Shown here: piece by piece, positions 1 through 9,252 of the stretch
Layout: each line of letters opens with the position of its first letter
How positions within the stretch are numbered: position 1 is the first letter of the stretch
Assembly (NCBI RefSeq): GCF_016808095.1
Contig: NC_068971.1
Span: forward strand, 10,242,501 to 10,306,500
Direction: 5' to 3'
Origin: Vigna angularis
Taxonomy: Eukaryota; Streptophyta; Magnoliopsida; Fabales; Fabaceae
Length of the DNA: 64,000 nt
Made by a program: the position numbers and the translations under genes
The notes under the pieces: generated by a model
Database searches by the model: none
Seen by the model: the letters and a program-made list of their open reading frames with translations, nothing else
What the model was told of the DNA's origin: nothing

Positions 1-78
1 CAAGATATTTACCAAGCATTAAACTTATAGTTGTAGAAGTAGAATGGGTTTTGTCAAGATTTTTGAGGGAAACTTTAC

Positions 79-443
79 CTTTGTGCCACCATGATGAACT
101 GTTCATTGGTTAGGTAAACATAAAAATTGAATATAATGTAGGTGGTATTTCCATTACTCAGATCAAGAAGATGTTTCAAGAATTGATTCATCTGCAAACT
201 TGAGTGTCTGTAAGCTCCAACTTTATTGAATGGTATGTTGAAGCAGTAAGAACGGAGTCGGGAGAGATCAATCTTGTTCCATAGAGATGGGTCCCGACAA
301 GCATTATTCCAAGATTTGCAAACTAGGGAGGCAACTGCAACATCCACAACGTTGAGGGATAAAAAGATTTTTACAAGAATATCATATATCAAATCGTTAT
401 TCACTTTCTGCTTTTTTCGAAATGTTGATTCCATATTCTCCAT
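79..443 (-). CDS. F-box/LRR protein, copy 1, coding exon 1 only (partial gene)
   Basis: This exon encodes the first 121 residues of an F-box protein resembling Arabidopsis At3g48880-type F-box/LRR proteins. Such proteins act as substrate adaptors of SCF (SKP1-cullin-F-box) ubiquitin ligases. The F-box lies at about residues 15-60, with the core VCKSWNNACRDPSLWNKIDL. The start is the first ATG of the reading frame, at 443. An upstream AG acceptor at 458-459 suggests an intron in the 5' UTR. The exon ends at 79 before a GT donor. The second coding exon, seen in copies 2 and 3, would lie left of base 1. The exon looks identical to copy 2 (30,676-31,040). Confidence 0.85.
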
Positions 444-980
444 TTGTTCACGTTTTCCTGCAAATATATGAATTTTTTTACATAATCAGTTTTAATTTTT
501 CATAAATAAGTTCCAAATCAAATAAGAAAAATCATGCAAACTCTATATTCAATATATATAGAATGAATACGGCATCCTTTGTTCCTCTACCCTTCCCATA
601 TGCATTTTAGGTTCTACTTCTTCCTTTACTCTTCTCTTCTATTACACCAGCCTCCATCCTAAAATCTCCTAGGCTTCTCTCTCTCGGCCTCTCACCCTTC
701 CAGTCAAGGATGTCCACAAAACGAAACAACATGTTAGAAAACACCATGCATGAAGACTCACGAGAAATACTACCCTTAAATCACAAAACACATGCATTAA
801 TTCCTACCATTGCTCTCACCGTGACTATGCAAGGAGCAAAGCCTTCTATCTCCCACAAGATTATTAATTCAACAGATTTTTTTTAAACGTTCATGATATA
901 ACCTAAATCTTTTAAAATATTCTCCAAATTTCACCCTTTATCTCTTCAAATCTTTTCTGTTGTAATCATGTTCTAGTGTG
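444..980 (-). other. Upstream region of F-box copy 1
   Basis: There is no coding sequence. It should hold the 5' UTR and promoter of the F-box gene, including a probable UTR intron acceptor at 458-459. A block at about 755-812 resembles 6,235-6,290 upstream of the FAS1-like gene. I cannot place a TATA box with confidence in this AT-rich DNA. Confidence 0.4.
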
Positions 981-1153
981 CATGGCCATTAACATAATAA
1001 AACCTAATTCCACTCGCTGCCTTGTGAAAGAAACAAACCAAAGAAAACTTACGTCTCTCTCTTAAACTAAAGAAACCCATAAAATGATTTAATCACTTAC
1101 GATTTTAAAATAATTTATTCACATTCAAATAGACAAAACACTTAAAATGATTG
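981..1153. repeat. Direct repeat block flanking the FAS1-like gene, left copy
   Basis: A stretch of about 170 bp is repeated in the same orientation, with a few differences, at 6,010-6,180. The two copies therefore bracket the FAS1-like gene. Equivalent blocks occur at 31,578-31,750 and 35,429-35,599 in unit 2 and at 59,154-59,326 in unit 3. From 1,154 to 1,471 there is only AT-rich sequence downstream of the FAS1-like stop codon. Confidence 0.8.
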
Positions 1154-1471
1154 CCATCAATAAAACAAATTACAAAACGATGAAGTATTAGTTTTGAAAC
1201 GAATGCATCTATCAATTCTAAATAGGGATTATAAAAAGCTCAAGAAATTTGAGTGATAAATTACTATATCAATATTTTACATATTTTTGTTTTACACATT
1301 AAGATTTTGAATATCGTTACTTTTGTCTCTATGTAATTTGATTTTATTAAAAAACACTCATAAAAATTAAGAAAATTACGAGAGAAAAATTATGAGTGGC
1401 TTAAGAAATTGAGTAAAAGTCTTAAATATTGCATTGACAAAAATGGACTTTATTGTTTATTGAAAACAAAT

Positions 1472-4400
1472 CTACAAAGAGACGTAGAAATTAGGCAAAA
1501 TATCACCGAGTTTTCTCATCTCAGCTTTTCCCTCACCTTGTGCATGGTTGCTTCTCCAACTATCTACTAAAGAGCGGATATCTGCCTCAGGAATAGTTCT
1601 ACTGAGGTTGGTCGAGGCCTTCCTTACCCTTTTCAGAGCTTCTATAGTTTCTGGAAAAAAAAAAATAGTAAGCTACAATAAAAGTATAAATCATTTAATC
1701 AATAAGTATAAATCAATTTGTTATGTAGTAAGATATTTATTACATAAAATATCTTAGATATTATATTTATTACATAAAATATCTTAGATATTTTAAACAA
1801 TTAAGTAACTAATCACATTTTTAGGTAAGGTGGTTATTTTTATTTTGCTTATAAATACAGTAACAGGGCAAAGGTTCAGGTACGTTCTCTTTATGTTCTA
1901 GAGACCCTGAATAATATTTCAGAGCAGTATCATAATCACTCTCTTGAGAGCTGAGGCTCCATAACTCACATCTGACTTGAGCGTCGGAGTATCTTTGCAG
2001 GTACCTCCCCCTCCTTTGGCGAGTATGAACAACAACAATTGGAGAAGAGCAAGCGTCCCAGAAAGCCAGGAGCAACAGAGACACACCGGACAACATTTAC
2101 ACCGAAACATTTTGGCGCCCACCGTGGGGCTGAGTGCAATCCCAAAGAAGCCACAAGAGGAGCCTCGGCCTCAATGAGTCACTTCTTCGGATAAGGCTAC
2201 TCCAACAAGATGAAGCCGCTGCATTGTCCCCAGGATTCACCAACGTGAGCCATTGACGCTACCGTCATCACCAGACCGAATGGAGCCTCCGGCGAGTTTC
2301 TCTCCTTCTTCCGCCACCACTGACGTCATCTTTATCAAGATACAATTCCCAGCCATTGACGCTACTGTCATCACCAGACCGAATGGAGCCTCCGGCGAGT
2401 TTCTCTCCTTCTTCCGCCACCACTGACGTCATCTTTATCAAGATACAATTCCCAGACCAGCACCAATTGCTGCGACAATTGGCTCGGCGTCTTCTACGAC
2501 CATGACTCTCGCTACACCGGCGAAATCATCCTCCACCGTCGCCTCGTCTCAGACAAGCGCCGCCTTCACCAGCGACAACACTTGCATCTCCAAGTTGCGC
2601 TGTCTCCAACACTTCTTCCCAACCTAAATACTCACCGCCAAACAAGGCCACCACAAATCCGCCGGTCCATCCCAAGCCTGGGGACTCCATGGTCTTCGAT
2701 CACCTTGGATCGCGGCTTCCGTCGACGACAACCTCATGATCGGTCGTTCCGCAGTGTGGCTGATTCTAGAGTTTTTTGGGGTAAAAAGGGATTTGACAGA
2801 GAGGCGAGAAGAAGACGGTTGTCACCCAGAGACAAACCCTTTCGGCGTCTTGTCAGACCCATTCTCAACGTCTTCCGCAACACTCGCGCCATCCACGCGT
2901 CGTTCGGTTCTGCCTCCACGTCATCCAACCCAATTTCTATTCCCCAAACTTCAATACTCCGAACGACCTTCGACCATTTCTTGGTCGACCACCAAGAATG
3001 AGCCGCACTCCAAGGTCGTCCATCTTGGTCGACCCACAAGACCGAGTGTGTATCGAGACCGATCAGCAAAACCTTCCTTATTGTCGTTCGAAAATTTCCA
3101 GGTCGTCTATTTAGGCCGACCGACAAGACCGAGTGTGTATCGTGACCAATCGGCAAAACTTTCCTCCTTGCCGTTCGACCATTTCCTGGTCGACCATCAA
3201 GAACGAGCTCCACTCCATTGTCGGTTCTTCATCCTCAAATACTCCAGCATGCGGCCACTCGACTCCACCAACGTCCAACATTCGACCAAACTGATGCTCG
3301 GTTATTGAGCCTCCCTGACGTTCGGCAACTCGGCCTCAACCGTTCGTCCACTCGGTCCCCAACGTTCGGCCTCAAAGGTGTTCACCCTTTGGTTTCAACC
3401 GCTCAACAACCATTGTGTACGAGCATTCAAACAGTCGGCCGTTCGGCCTCAACCGTTCGTCCACTCGGTCTCCAACGTTCGGCCTCAAAGGTGTTCACCC
3501 TTTGGTTTCAACCGCTCGACAACCATTGTGTACGAGCGTTCAAACAATCGGCCGTTCGGCCTCAACCGTTCGTCCATTCGGTACCCACGTTCGGCCATCC
3601 TTGGCCTCGACCGTTCGGCCACCCGTCTCAATGACATTCGGACGCTTGGACTCAACTGTTCGACCATCCCTCTCACAAACGTTCGTCCACTCGGTCTCCA
3701 ACGTTCGGCCATCCGTGTCCTCAACCGTTCGACCACCCGTCTTAATGACGTTCGGACACTTCGACTCAACCGTTCGACCATCCGTCTCATCGATGTTCGG
3801 CAGCGTGGCCTTGACCGTTCGACCTTTCTTATTGACGTTCGGTCTCTAGCGCTCGGCCTCACGTGCCACACGGCCGCTCGACAACCTATGTGTCGAGCGT
3901 TCAAACAGTCCTCACGATCGGCCTCCCTGGCGATCAACCGTTCGGCCTCCTTTTGGTTTTAACCGCTCGACAACCCATGTGTACGAGCGTTCAAACAGTC
4001 GGTCGTTCGGCCTCCTTTTGGTTTCAACCGCTCGACAATCCCTGTGTACGAGCGTTCAAGCAGTCGGCCGTTCGGCCTCCTTTTGGTTTCAACCGCTCGA
4101 CAATCCCTGTGTACGAGCGTTCAAGCAGTCAGCCGTTCGGCCTCAAAGGTGTTCGACCTTTGCTTTCAACCGCTCGTCGATCCATGTGTACGAGCGTTCA
4201 AACAGTCGGTGGTTCGGCCTCAAAGGTATTCGCAAGTTGATTTGAACCGCTCGACCATACATAGCCACGAGCGTTCAAACATTCGGCCGTTCGACCTCAA
4301 AGGTAGTCGTCCCCTTGGCTTCAACCGCTCGTCAATCCATGGCTACGACCGCTCAAGTATTCTGCCGTTCGACGCCATTAATGTTGTTCATTCGGCCTCA

Positions 4401-5906
4401 ATGACGTTCGTCCGCTTGACTTCAATCATTCGGCCTGACATGCCACTCGACCTCTATCGTCCGTGACCTCAAGCATTCAGCTTCTATGACCTTCGGCTAT
4501 AGAGCCTCTACCGCTCGGTCATCCTTGGTTTGAAACGTTCAGACCACAGATGAGCAACAACCTGAAACACGCTCTCTAATACAGCGAATACAGCCTCCCT
4601 CAAACTCATAAGTCCTATAGTTACCACGTCCGTAAAACGGAACGGTTAACTCGGACTTGGGGGCATGTTATGTAGTAAGATATTTATTACATAAAATATC
4701 TTAGATATTATATTTATTACATAAAATATCTTAGATATTTTAAACAGTTAAGTAACTAACCACATTTTTAGGTAAGGTGGTTATTTTTATTTTGCTTATA
4801 AATACAGTAACAGGGCAAAGGTACAGGTACGTTCTCTTTATGTTCTAGAGACCCTGAATAATATTTCAGAGCAGTATCATAATCACTCTCTTGAGAGCTG
4901 AGGCTCCATAACTCACATCTGACTTGAGCGTCGGAGTATCTTTGCAGGTACCTCCCCCTCCTTTGGCGAGTATGAACAACAACAATTGGAGAAGAGCAAG
5001 CGTCTCAGACAGCCAGGAGCAACAGAGGAGCAACAGAGACACACCGGACAACATTTACACCGAAACACAATTTAATCAATAAGTATAAATCAATTTAATC
5101 AATAAGTATAAATCAATTTAATCATAAATACAAATCAATTTAATCATAAGTATAAATCAATTTAATCATAAGTATAAATCAATTTAATCACTTTATGTAA
5201 TTAGTAGCGAGCACATTACCAGAGACCGCTATAATCCTATCATGGATCCTCCTCCGGCACATGCGTCGAACACCAACCTGTCCTCGGACAGATTGCGGCA
5301 ACAATTCTAAATTCTTCGTCTGCAATGCATGTTATACGATTGAATACTTAATCTAATAAACATAAAGAAATCAAGAAAAACCAAGAATTTTCAATCTACC
5401 TCCCAACACCAAAGACACGACTCGGTGTAGTCCTCTGATACATTAGCATCGGCATTAGGCAGTCCATAAGTCACTCTATGTCCCTCAACCAATACAATAG
5501 TCTTTACAGTGGCATAGGTCACCGGCTCCGGCTCCGCCAGCACGATTGCACCGCTACCGACCTTCCCGTTCAATCTGTCGTGGATCTCTTCAACAAGCTT
5601 CGACAGCGGAAGGTCACTCTCCTCCAGCAGAACCGCTATGACGGCGTTTCGTGAACCACCGCACTGGCTCAGTTCGACGTAGACTTTTTCAGCCATGGCT
5701 TTCTTATAATTGCGGAACAAGGCGTCGAGCTCCTTCTCTAGGGTTTCAGCTCTCTTATCCTCGACATTCTTTAGTTTTTGCAGGCTCGATGGAAGTTTCT
5801 TCCGGCCCTGCGGGGTGGTGCTCGTCGGACTACTAATCTTTGGAATCTTGTCACGATTTGAATTTGGATCTTGAGAAGAAGATGGTATTCTTGTCTGCGT
5901 TGCCAT
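1472..5906 (-). CDS. Truncated FAS1-like (CAF-1 large subunit) gene, copy 1; join(1472..1650,5220..5319,5400..5906)
   Basis: Three minus-strand exons of 507, 100 and 179 nt join in frame into 261 codons plus a stop. All junctions follow GT-AG: donor after 5,400, acceptor before 5,319, donor after 5,220, acceptor before 1,650. The product resembles the N-terminal part of plant FASCIATA1, the large subunit of chromatin assembly factor 1, which deposits H3-H4 during DNA replication. Recognisable blocks are LPLSKLVEEIHDRL, VTYGLPNADANVSED and ESCLWCWE in exon 1, LLPQSVRG and a CRRRIHDRI-like stretch in exon 2, and IPEADIRSLVDSW in exon 3. Plant FAS1 is about 800 aa, so the KER/acidic region and C-terminal half are missing. 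Intron 2 (about 3.57 kb) holds an LTR element. The start is the ATG at 5,906; the upstream in-frame ATG lies in sequence not resembling the family. Whether it is expressed is unknown. Confidence 0.75.
1719..2109 (+). repeat. 5' LTR of the intronic element (unit 1)
   Basis: This 391 bp repeat starts TGTTATGTAG and ends CGAAACA. It matches 4,666-5,067 with few differences, including an 11 bp duplication (GAGGAGCAACA) in the 3' LTR near 5,026. A TATA-like CTTATAAATA near 1,848 could mark the element promoter. Confidence 0.9.
2113..2131 (+). other. Primer-binding site, tRNA-Lys type
   Basis: TGGCGCCCACCGTGGGGCT begins three bases after the LTR. It is the complement expected for the 3' end of a plant tRNA-Lys (CUU), recalled from knowledge of that tRNA's acceptor and T arms. 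The unit 2 equivalent is 32,710-32,728. Confidence 0.75.
2250..2455 (+). repeat. 103 bp direct tandem duplication in the LTR element leader
   Basis: Two head-to-tail copies begin CCATTGACGCTAC at 2,250 and 2,353 and differ at very few bases. They lie just inside the primer-binding site, where an autonomous element would carry its leader or gag start. Unit 2 keeps both copies. Confidence 0.85.
3300..4530 (+). repeat. GC-rich internal tandem repeats (GTTCGGCCTC family)
   Basis: Imperfect repeats are built on CCGTTCGGCCTC and AACCGCTCGACAA. Periods are about 114 bp near 3,374-3,600 and 65-77 bp near 3,961-4,260. Open frames across it are artefacts of the repeats. In unit 2 the same domain is riddled with short deletions. 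Confidence 0.85.
4666..5067 (+). repeat. 3' LTR of the intronic element (unit 1)
   Basis: This 402 bp LTR is preceded by the polypurine tract ending at 4,665 and followed by the target duplication CAATT at 5,068-5,072. Confidence 0.9.
5068..5205. repeat. Intronic minisatellite ATAAGTATAAATCAATTTAATC
   Basis: About six head-to-tail copies of a 19-23 bp AT-rich motif lie beside FAS1-like exon 2. The LTR element inserted within this array, since copies also precede it at 1,676-1,718. In unit 3 the array is uninterrupted (63,120-63,262). Confidence 0.85.
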
Positions 5907-6009
5907 TTCCACCTCTTCCACTTTTCCTGGCTTGTGAACTCTTCCGGGAAGAAATGAATAAGGTTTAAAATATAAACACAAAAAAAGTAATGAAATTTGT
6001 TTTTCGCTG

Positions 6010-6180
6010 CATGGCCATTAAGATAATAAAACCTAATTCTACTCGCTGCCGTGTGAAAGAAACGAACCAAAGAAAACTTACGTCTCTCTTCAACTAAAGA
6101 AACCCATAAAATGATTTAATCACTTACGATTTTAAAATAATTTATTCACATTCAAACAGACAAAACACTTAAAATGATTG
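6010..6180. repeat. Direct repeat block flanking the FAS1-like gene, right copy
   Basis: This is the partner of 981-1,153. It begins 104 bp upstream of the FAS1-like start codon, while the left copy lies about 540-710 bp upstream of the F-box start codon. Both minus-strand genes therefore have a copy of the block in their upstream DNA. Confidence 0.8.
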
Positions 6181-6902
6181 TTATAGACAAAACGAAAATT
6201 AGCAGAAGATAAAACCCACGAAAACTTACGACGTGCAATACTACCCTTCCACCACAAAAATACATGCATACATTCCTATCAATTCTAACAATATAAAAGA
6301 TTATGAAACCTCAAGGTATACTCCCCTTACCTGCGTTTCCAGAAGTTCTTCTCCATTCTCACGGTTCTTGACGCAAGAAATGACAAGTTCCTTCACCCCT
6401 TATCACCGTACGGCCTTAGGTTTGCCTCTTCCTCACTCACCGCTCCCGTGTAAGTTTTATGAAAGGTTTCCCCAAACAGATTTTATTTTAAAACCCTAGA
6501 TATATCCTAAACTTAAAGATATCTTCTCAATTATTTTCTGTTACGATTTCTAACCATTATATCCTCTCTATGTTAAGATTTCTAACCATTATATCTTCTC
6601 TATCTTTTCAAACTTTCACAACAACCCCACCTTTTAACAAGTCTTCTCCTCTCTACTTCTTCGGAGAATTATTTCTCCTCACTCTGCACACCGAATCGGT
6701 GCTCAAAGCAACAAAATCTTCAAGAATCATTATCCTTGCAAAATACCGAATACTTTATCTTTTTTTTATTAACATATGTGAAATATTCTATTAAGCCATA
6801 TTAAGCAATCAAATATTGTGTTAATTATAATTTAGATATTATTATAATTTATGTATATTTGTGCACCTATTATTTTTTTTAATAGATGAAAAATTATACT
6901 AT

Positions 6903-6904
<2 letters not shown>
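6181..6904 (-). promoter_or_regulatory. Upstream region of FAS1-like copy 1, with a possible 5' exon and a telo-box
   Basis: On the minus strand, sequence ending at about 6,331 reads ...GAAACGCAG followed by GTAAGG, a good splice donor. This could end a 5' exon of the FAS1-like transcript. AAACCCTA at 6,491-6,498 is a telo-box, a motif common near promoters of replication and translation genes in plants. No other gene is visible. Both assignments are inference. The unit 2 counterpart is 35,600-36,321. Confidence 0.3.

Positions 6905-6940
<36 letters not shown>
6905..6940. repeat. (TA)n microsatellite
   Basis: This is an uninterrupted TA run of about 36 bp. The unit 2 copy is 2 bp shorter and accounts for an offset change between units. 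Confidence 0.95.
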
Positions 6941-6941
<1 letters not shown>

Positions 6942-6976
6942 ATAATACATTAAAATTATTCTTTAAACCTTTTAAT

Positions 6977-7661
6977 ATGATATCAGAGTTATGGTTAGCG
7001 ATATTTGTTATTTGTTGGGCATGTTGTTCCACCTGCTATCGGGCCGGACCACTCATTAGTGTTTAGTCTTACGCTCGAGATGATGTTTATATCTTGGCGT
7101 GAGGGTCGTGTTGCAAGTAGATATGTTAAAATGGGTCACAACCTGTGGGCCAACCCGGCCCACCACGGGTTTGAGCCGGATTGGGTTTGAAAAAATTATA
7201 TTTTTTTTATGCGGGTCAGATTTCAATCCGGGTCATTTAAACCCGGCACATGCGGGTTGAACCCGTGGTGGGCTAGGTTGGCACACCAACCCACCCATGT
7301 TGGAGTGAAATTTGTTTAGATTTAATATATAGAAAGTTTGTAATTTTTTTTTATTTAAAAAAAATGTAATTAAGTGAGCGAGTGAGCCAACCCGTTTACC
7401 CACCAACCCGTGATGGGTCGGCCCGAGTTCGAATTTTTCTGGCTCGCTAATAAATGAGCCGGATTGGGTTGGCTCACTAAGTGACAAACCCGTTGTGGTC
7501 GAGCCGGGTGACCTGTTTTGACAGCTCTAGTTGCAAGTCCCACATCGACTATAGATAAGGCCAATTTATAATATATAAGTAGTTGCAAACCTCACCGTAC
7601 TAACTGGTTTTGTGGGATTGAATTACACTTAAAACCCACCTCTTACCATGGTATCAGAGCC
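6977..7661 (+). mobile_element. TRIM-like LTR fragment with nested hAT element (unit 1)
   Basis: A short LTR, TGTTGCAAG...TTACCA (7,109-7,648, only about 120 bp without the insert), is followed by TGGTATCAGAGCC. That is a primer-binding site for initiator tRNA-Met. Sequence before the LTR (6,977-7,108) contains TGATATCAGAG and a purine-rich end resembling an internal domain plus polypurine tract. No coding sequence is present. The AAGTCCCACATCGACTATAGATA core is a repeat common in legume genomes (from memory). The full element ends are unclear. Confidence 0.6.
7118..7529. mobile_element. Non-autonomous hAT element nested in the TRIM-like LTR (unit 1)
   Basis: The 412 bp element is bounded by imperfect terminal inverted repeats: TAGATATGTTAAAATGGGTC on the left, and TAGAGCTGTCAAAACAGGTC as the reverse complement of the right end. 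An 8 bp target duplication GTTGCAAG (7,110-7,117 and 7,530-7,537) is the hAT signature. The interior is rich in GGGTT/AACCC words and has no transposase. It splits the TRIM-like LTR after its first nine bases. Confidence 0.88.
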
Positions 7662-8187
7662 AAACACTAGTATTCTCTACAATATAAGAATCAATACTTC
7701 TTTTTTTTATTAAATATAATATATAAGTAGACACAATATAATGATTATAAATAGAACAACCATTTCAACTTTTATTGTAAAAATGTAGTTAAACTTTAAT
7801 ACAACTTTAGCGACAGTGCTCGATGTTACTGATTGCCATAAGTGAGAATGAATCATTTTCCCTACTCATACAAAATATACATAGAACCCATAATTTTTGG
7901 CTATTTTGAATTCTTAAAATAAAAATGTAAATACATAAATAAATAAAAAATTAAGCAAAGACACACTGAATTCAAAAAATACTTTGAAACAATAAATTTG
8001 TACGAAATAGAAATTTCTAAGCCATAATTACGTTTAAATTTGCATTACTCACCGAAAAAATCACTCTTGTGGAAGGCTTTTTGCTCTTATTAGAATAACT
8101 TCAAGCGTCCCTAGAGACATCTTTCGCTCAAAACCTCTTAAAAGTTAATAGAAACTAATGCATATATTTGAAGGAAGGATATATATA
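7662..8187. other. AT-rich intergenic DNA
   Basis: I see no gene or complete repeat. The right end is ATATATA, in which the Tat element inserted (target duplication ATATA at 8,183-8,187). Confidence 0.5.
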
Positions 8188-8859
8188 TGTTTCAGTAGGG
8201 ATGTGGAGACCGAGATACAAACCTAATAACTCTGAATTACTTCTTCCAATGATGTTGCTGCTGTGTTATCTCTCCTTCGGTGTTATGCTCTCTGAGGGGA
8301 AAATGGGCTGGGTACCTGCAAAAGGCACTCCGACGCTCAAGTCAAGAAAGGAATGTGTGTTGGATAAAAAACAGAATGATTGCTCTCTCTTTCTCTTAGG
8401 GAAAAAACGTACCTTTTTTCTCCTGTGCTTTGTGTATTTAAAACAGTAAAATAAACCGTTTACCTGAAAGTCCGGATAGTTACCGAAGTTGACTATCTGG
8501 GAGTTGTAACTTGTTAGATCGTGTCTGATACTGGATCAGTTATTCCCGTGATTCGTGGTATTTGACTAATATTCGTAACTGTTCATTTGTATCTGCTAAA
8601 CCGCTTGGCTGTCGTGCGAGCGCTATGTGTCGCGACATCACTGGTTGTCGATTGCCGGGTGATCGACATCAACATGTGAATGTCACTGATTTGTCGATCA
8701 CCAGGTGATCGACGTCAACATGTGAGTGTCACTGGTTTGTCGATCGACATCAACATGTGAGTGTCACTGGTGCTCGATCGCCAAGTGATCGACATCAACC
8801 CGTAAACGCTTATGATGTTAAAAGTCGACCGTTGGTGAATTCAGGTATCCTATGGTACA
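8188..8859 (-). repeat. 3' LTR of the Tat element (unit 1)
   Basis: The 672 bp LTR contains several short repeats of a GATCGACATCAACATGTGA-like word at 8,660-8,800. Its last 180 bp on the plus strand recur at 14,233-14,414. Confidence 0.88.
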
Positions 8860-9252
8860 TGCCCCCCGAGTCCGAGTAAACGAGCGCCGAGTATTGCCTG
8901 TGAGTTTACTAAAGGACGCTGAGTGGGTTGTGATGAGGGAAATAATACGCACCGTTTTGGGGTTAGAAGTTCTAGGGTTTGCCCGCTTTTTTGGGGAAAC
9001 GAAGAGACAAGAAATTAGAGCCGCTGGATTGGAATTGATCTGACGGTGCAGGATGCGCTTGTGTTCTTACCTTCTTTAATACGAAACGAAGATGAAAAGA
9101 CGCGTTGTGCTTACCAAAACGCTTACCAAAACCTGTCCTCCGCCTGCCGGTGCTTGCTGCGTAATCACTCGATCCTCTTGCCTTCATACGTAATATTCCA
9201 GGTAAACATTCAATCTTTTCTTCGTCCTAGTGTGGTTTGTTTTTGATCGATA

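Larger units (their letters stand above)
1719..5067 (+). mobile_element. Non-autonomous LTR retrotransposon in FAS1-like intron 2 (unit 1)
   Basis: The element has TG...CA LTRs at 1,719-2,109 and 4,666-5,067, flanked by a 5 bp target duplication CAATT (1,714-1,718 and 5,068-5,072). A primer-binding site follows the left LTR. A polypurine tract (CTTGGGGGCA) precedes the right LTR. The 2.56 kb interior has no gag or pol domain; its open frames are low-complexity and arise from GC-rich tandem repeats. It is therefore a LARD-like, trans-mobilised element. Its polypurine tract and an LTR motif (TGACTTGAGCGTCGGAGT) match the Tat element at 8,188-14,414, a plausible source of its enzymes. It lies antisense to the host gene. 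Confidence 0.9.

Noticed and set aside
2113..2131. A tRNA gene at the TGGCGCC... site
   Set aside because: Only the 3'-complementary 19 bases are present, directly after an LTR; it is a primer-binding site.
2582..4466. Several overlapping plus- and minus-strand open frames of 60-190 codons in the intronic LTR element
   Set aside because: They follow GC-rich tandem repeats in all frames, match no gag or pol motif, and are disrupted in unit 2.
5068..5205. Regular ~20 bp repeats that superficially resemble a CRISPR array
   Set aside because: Copies are head to tail without unique spacers, AT-rich and intronic in a plant gene; this is a minisatellite.
6233..6794. Plus-strand open frames of 74-88 codons upstream of the FAS1-like gene
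   Set aside because: They show no similarity or composition typical of coding DNA and lie where the minus-strand gene's promoter or 5' exon is expected.
8852..9246. Small plus-strand open frames before the antisense ORF
   Set aside because: They overlap each other in different frames and have no family resemblance; at most they are the 5' leader of the antisense transcript.
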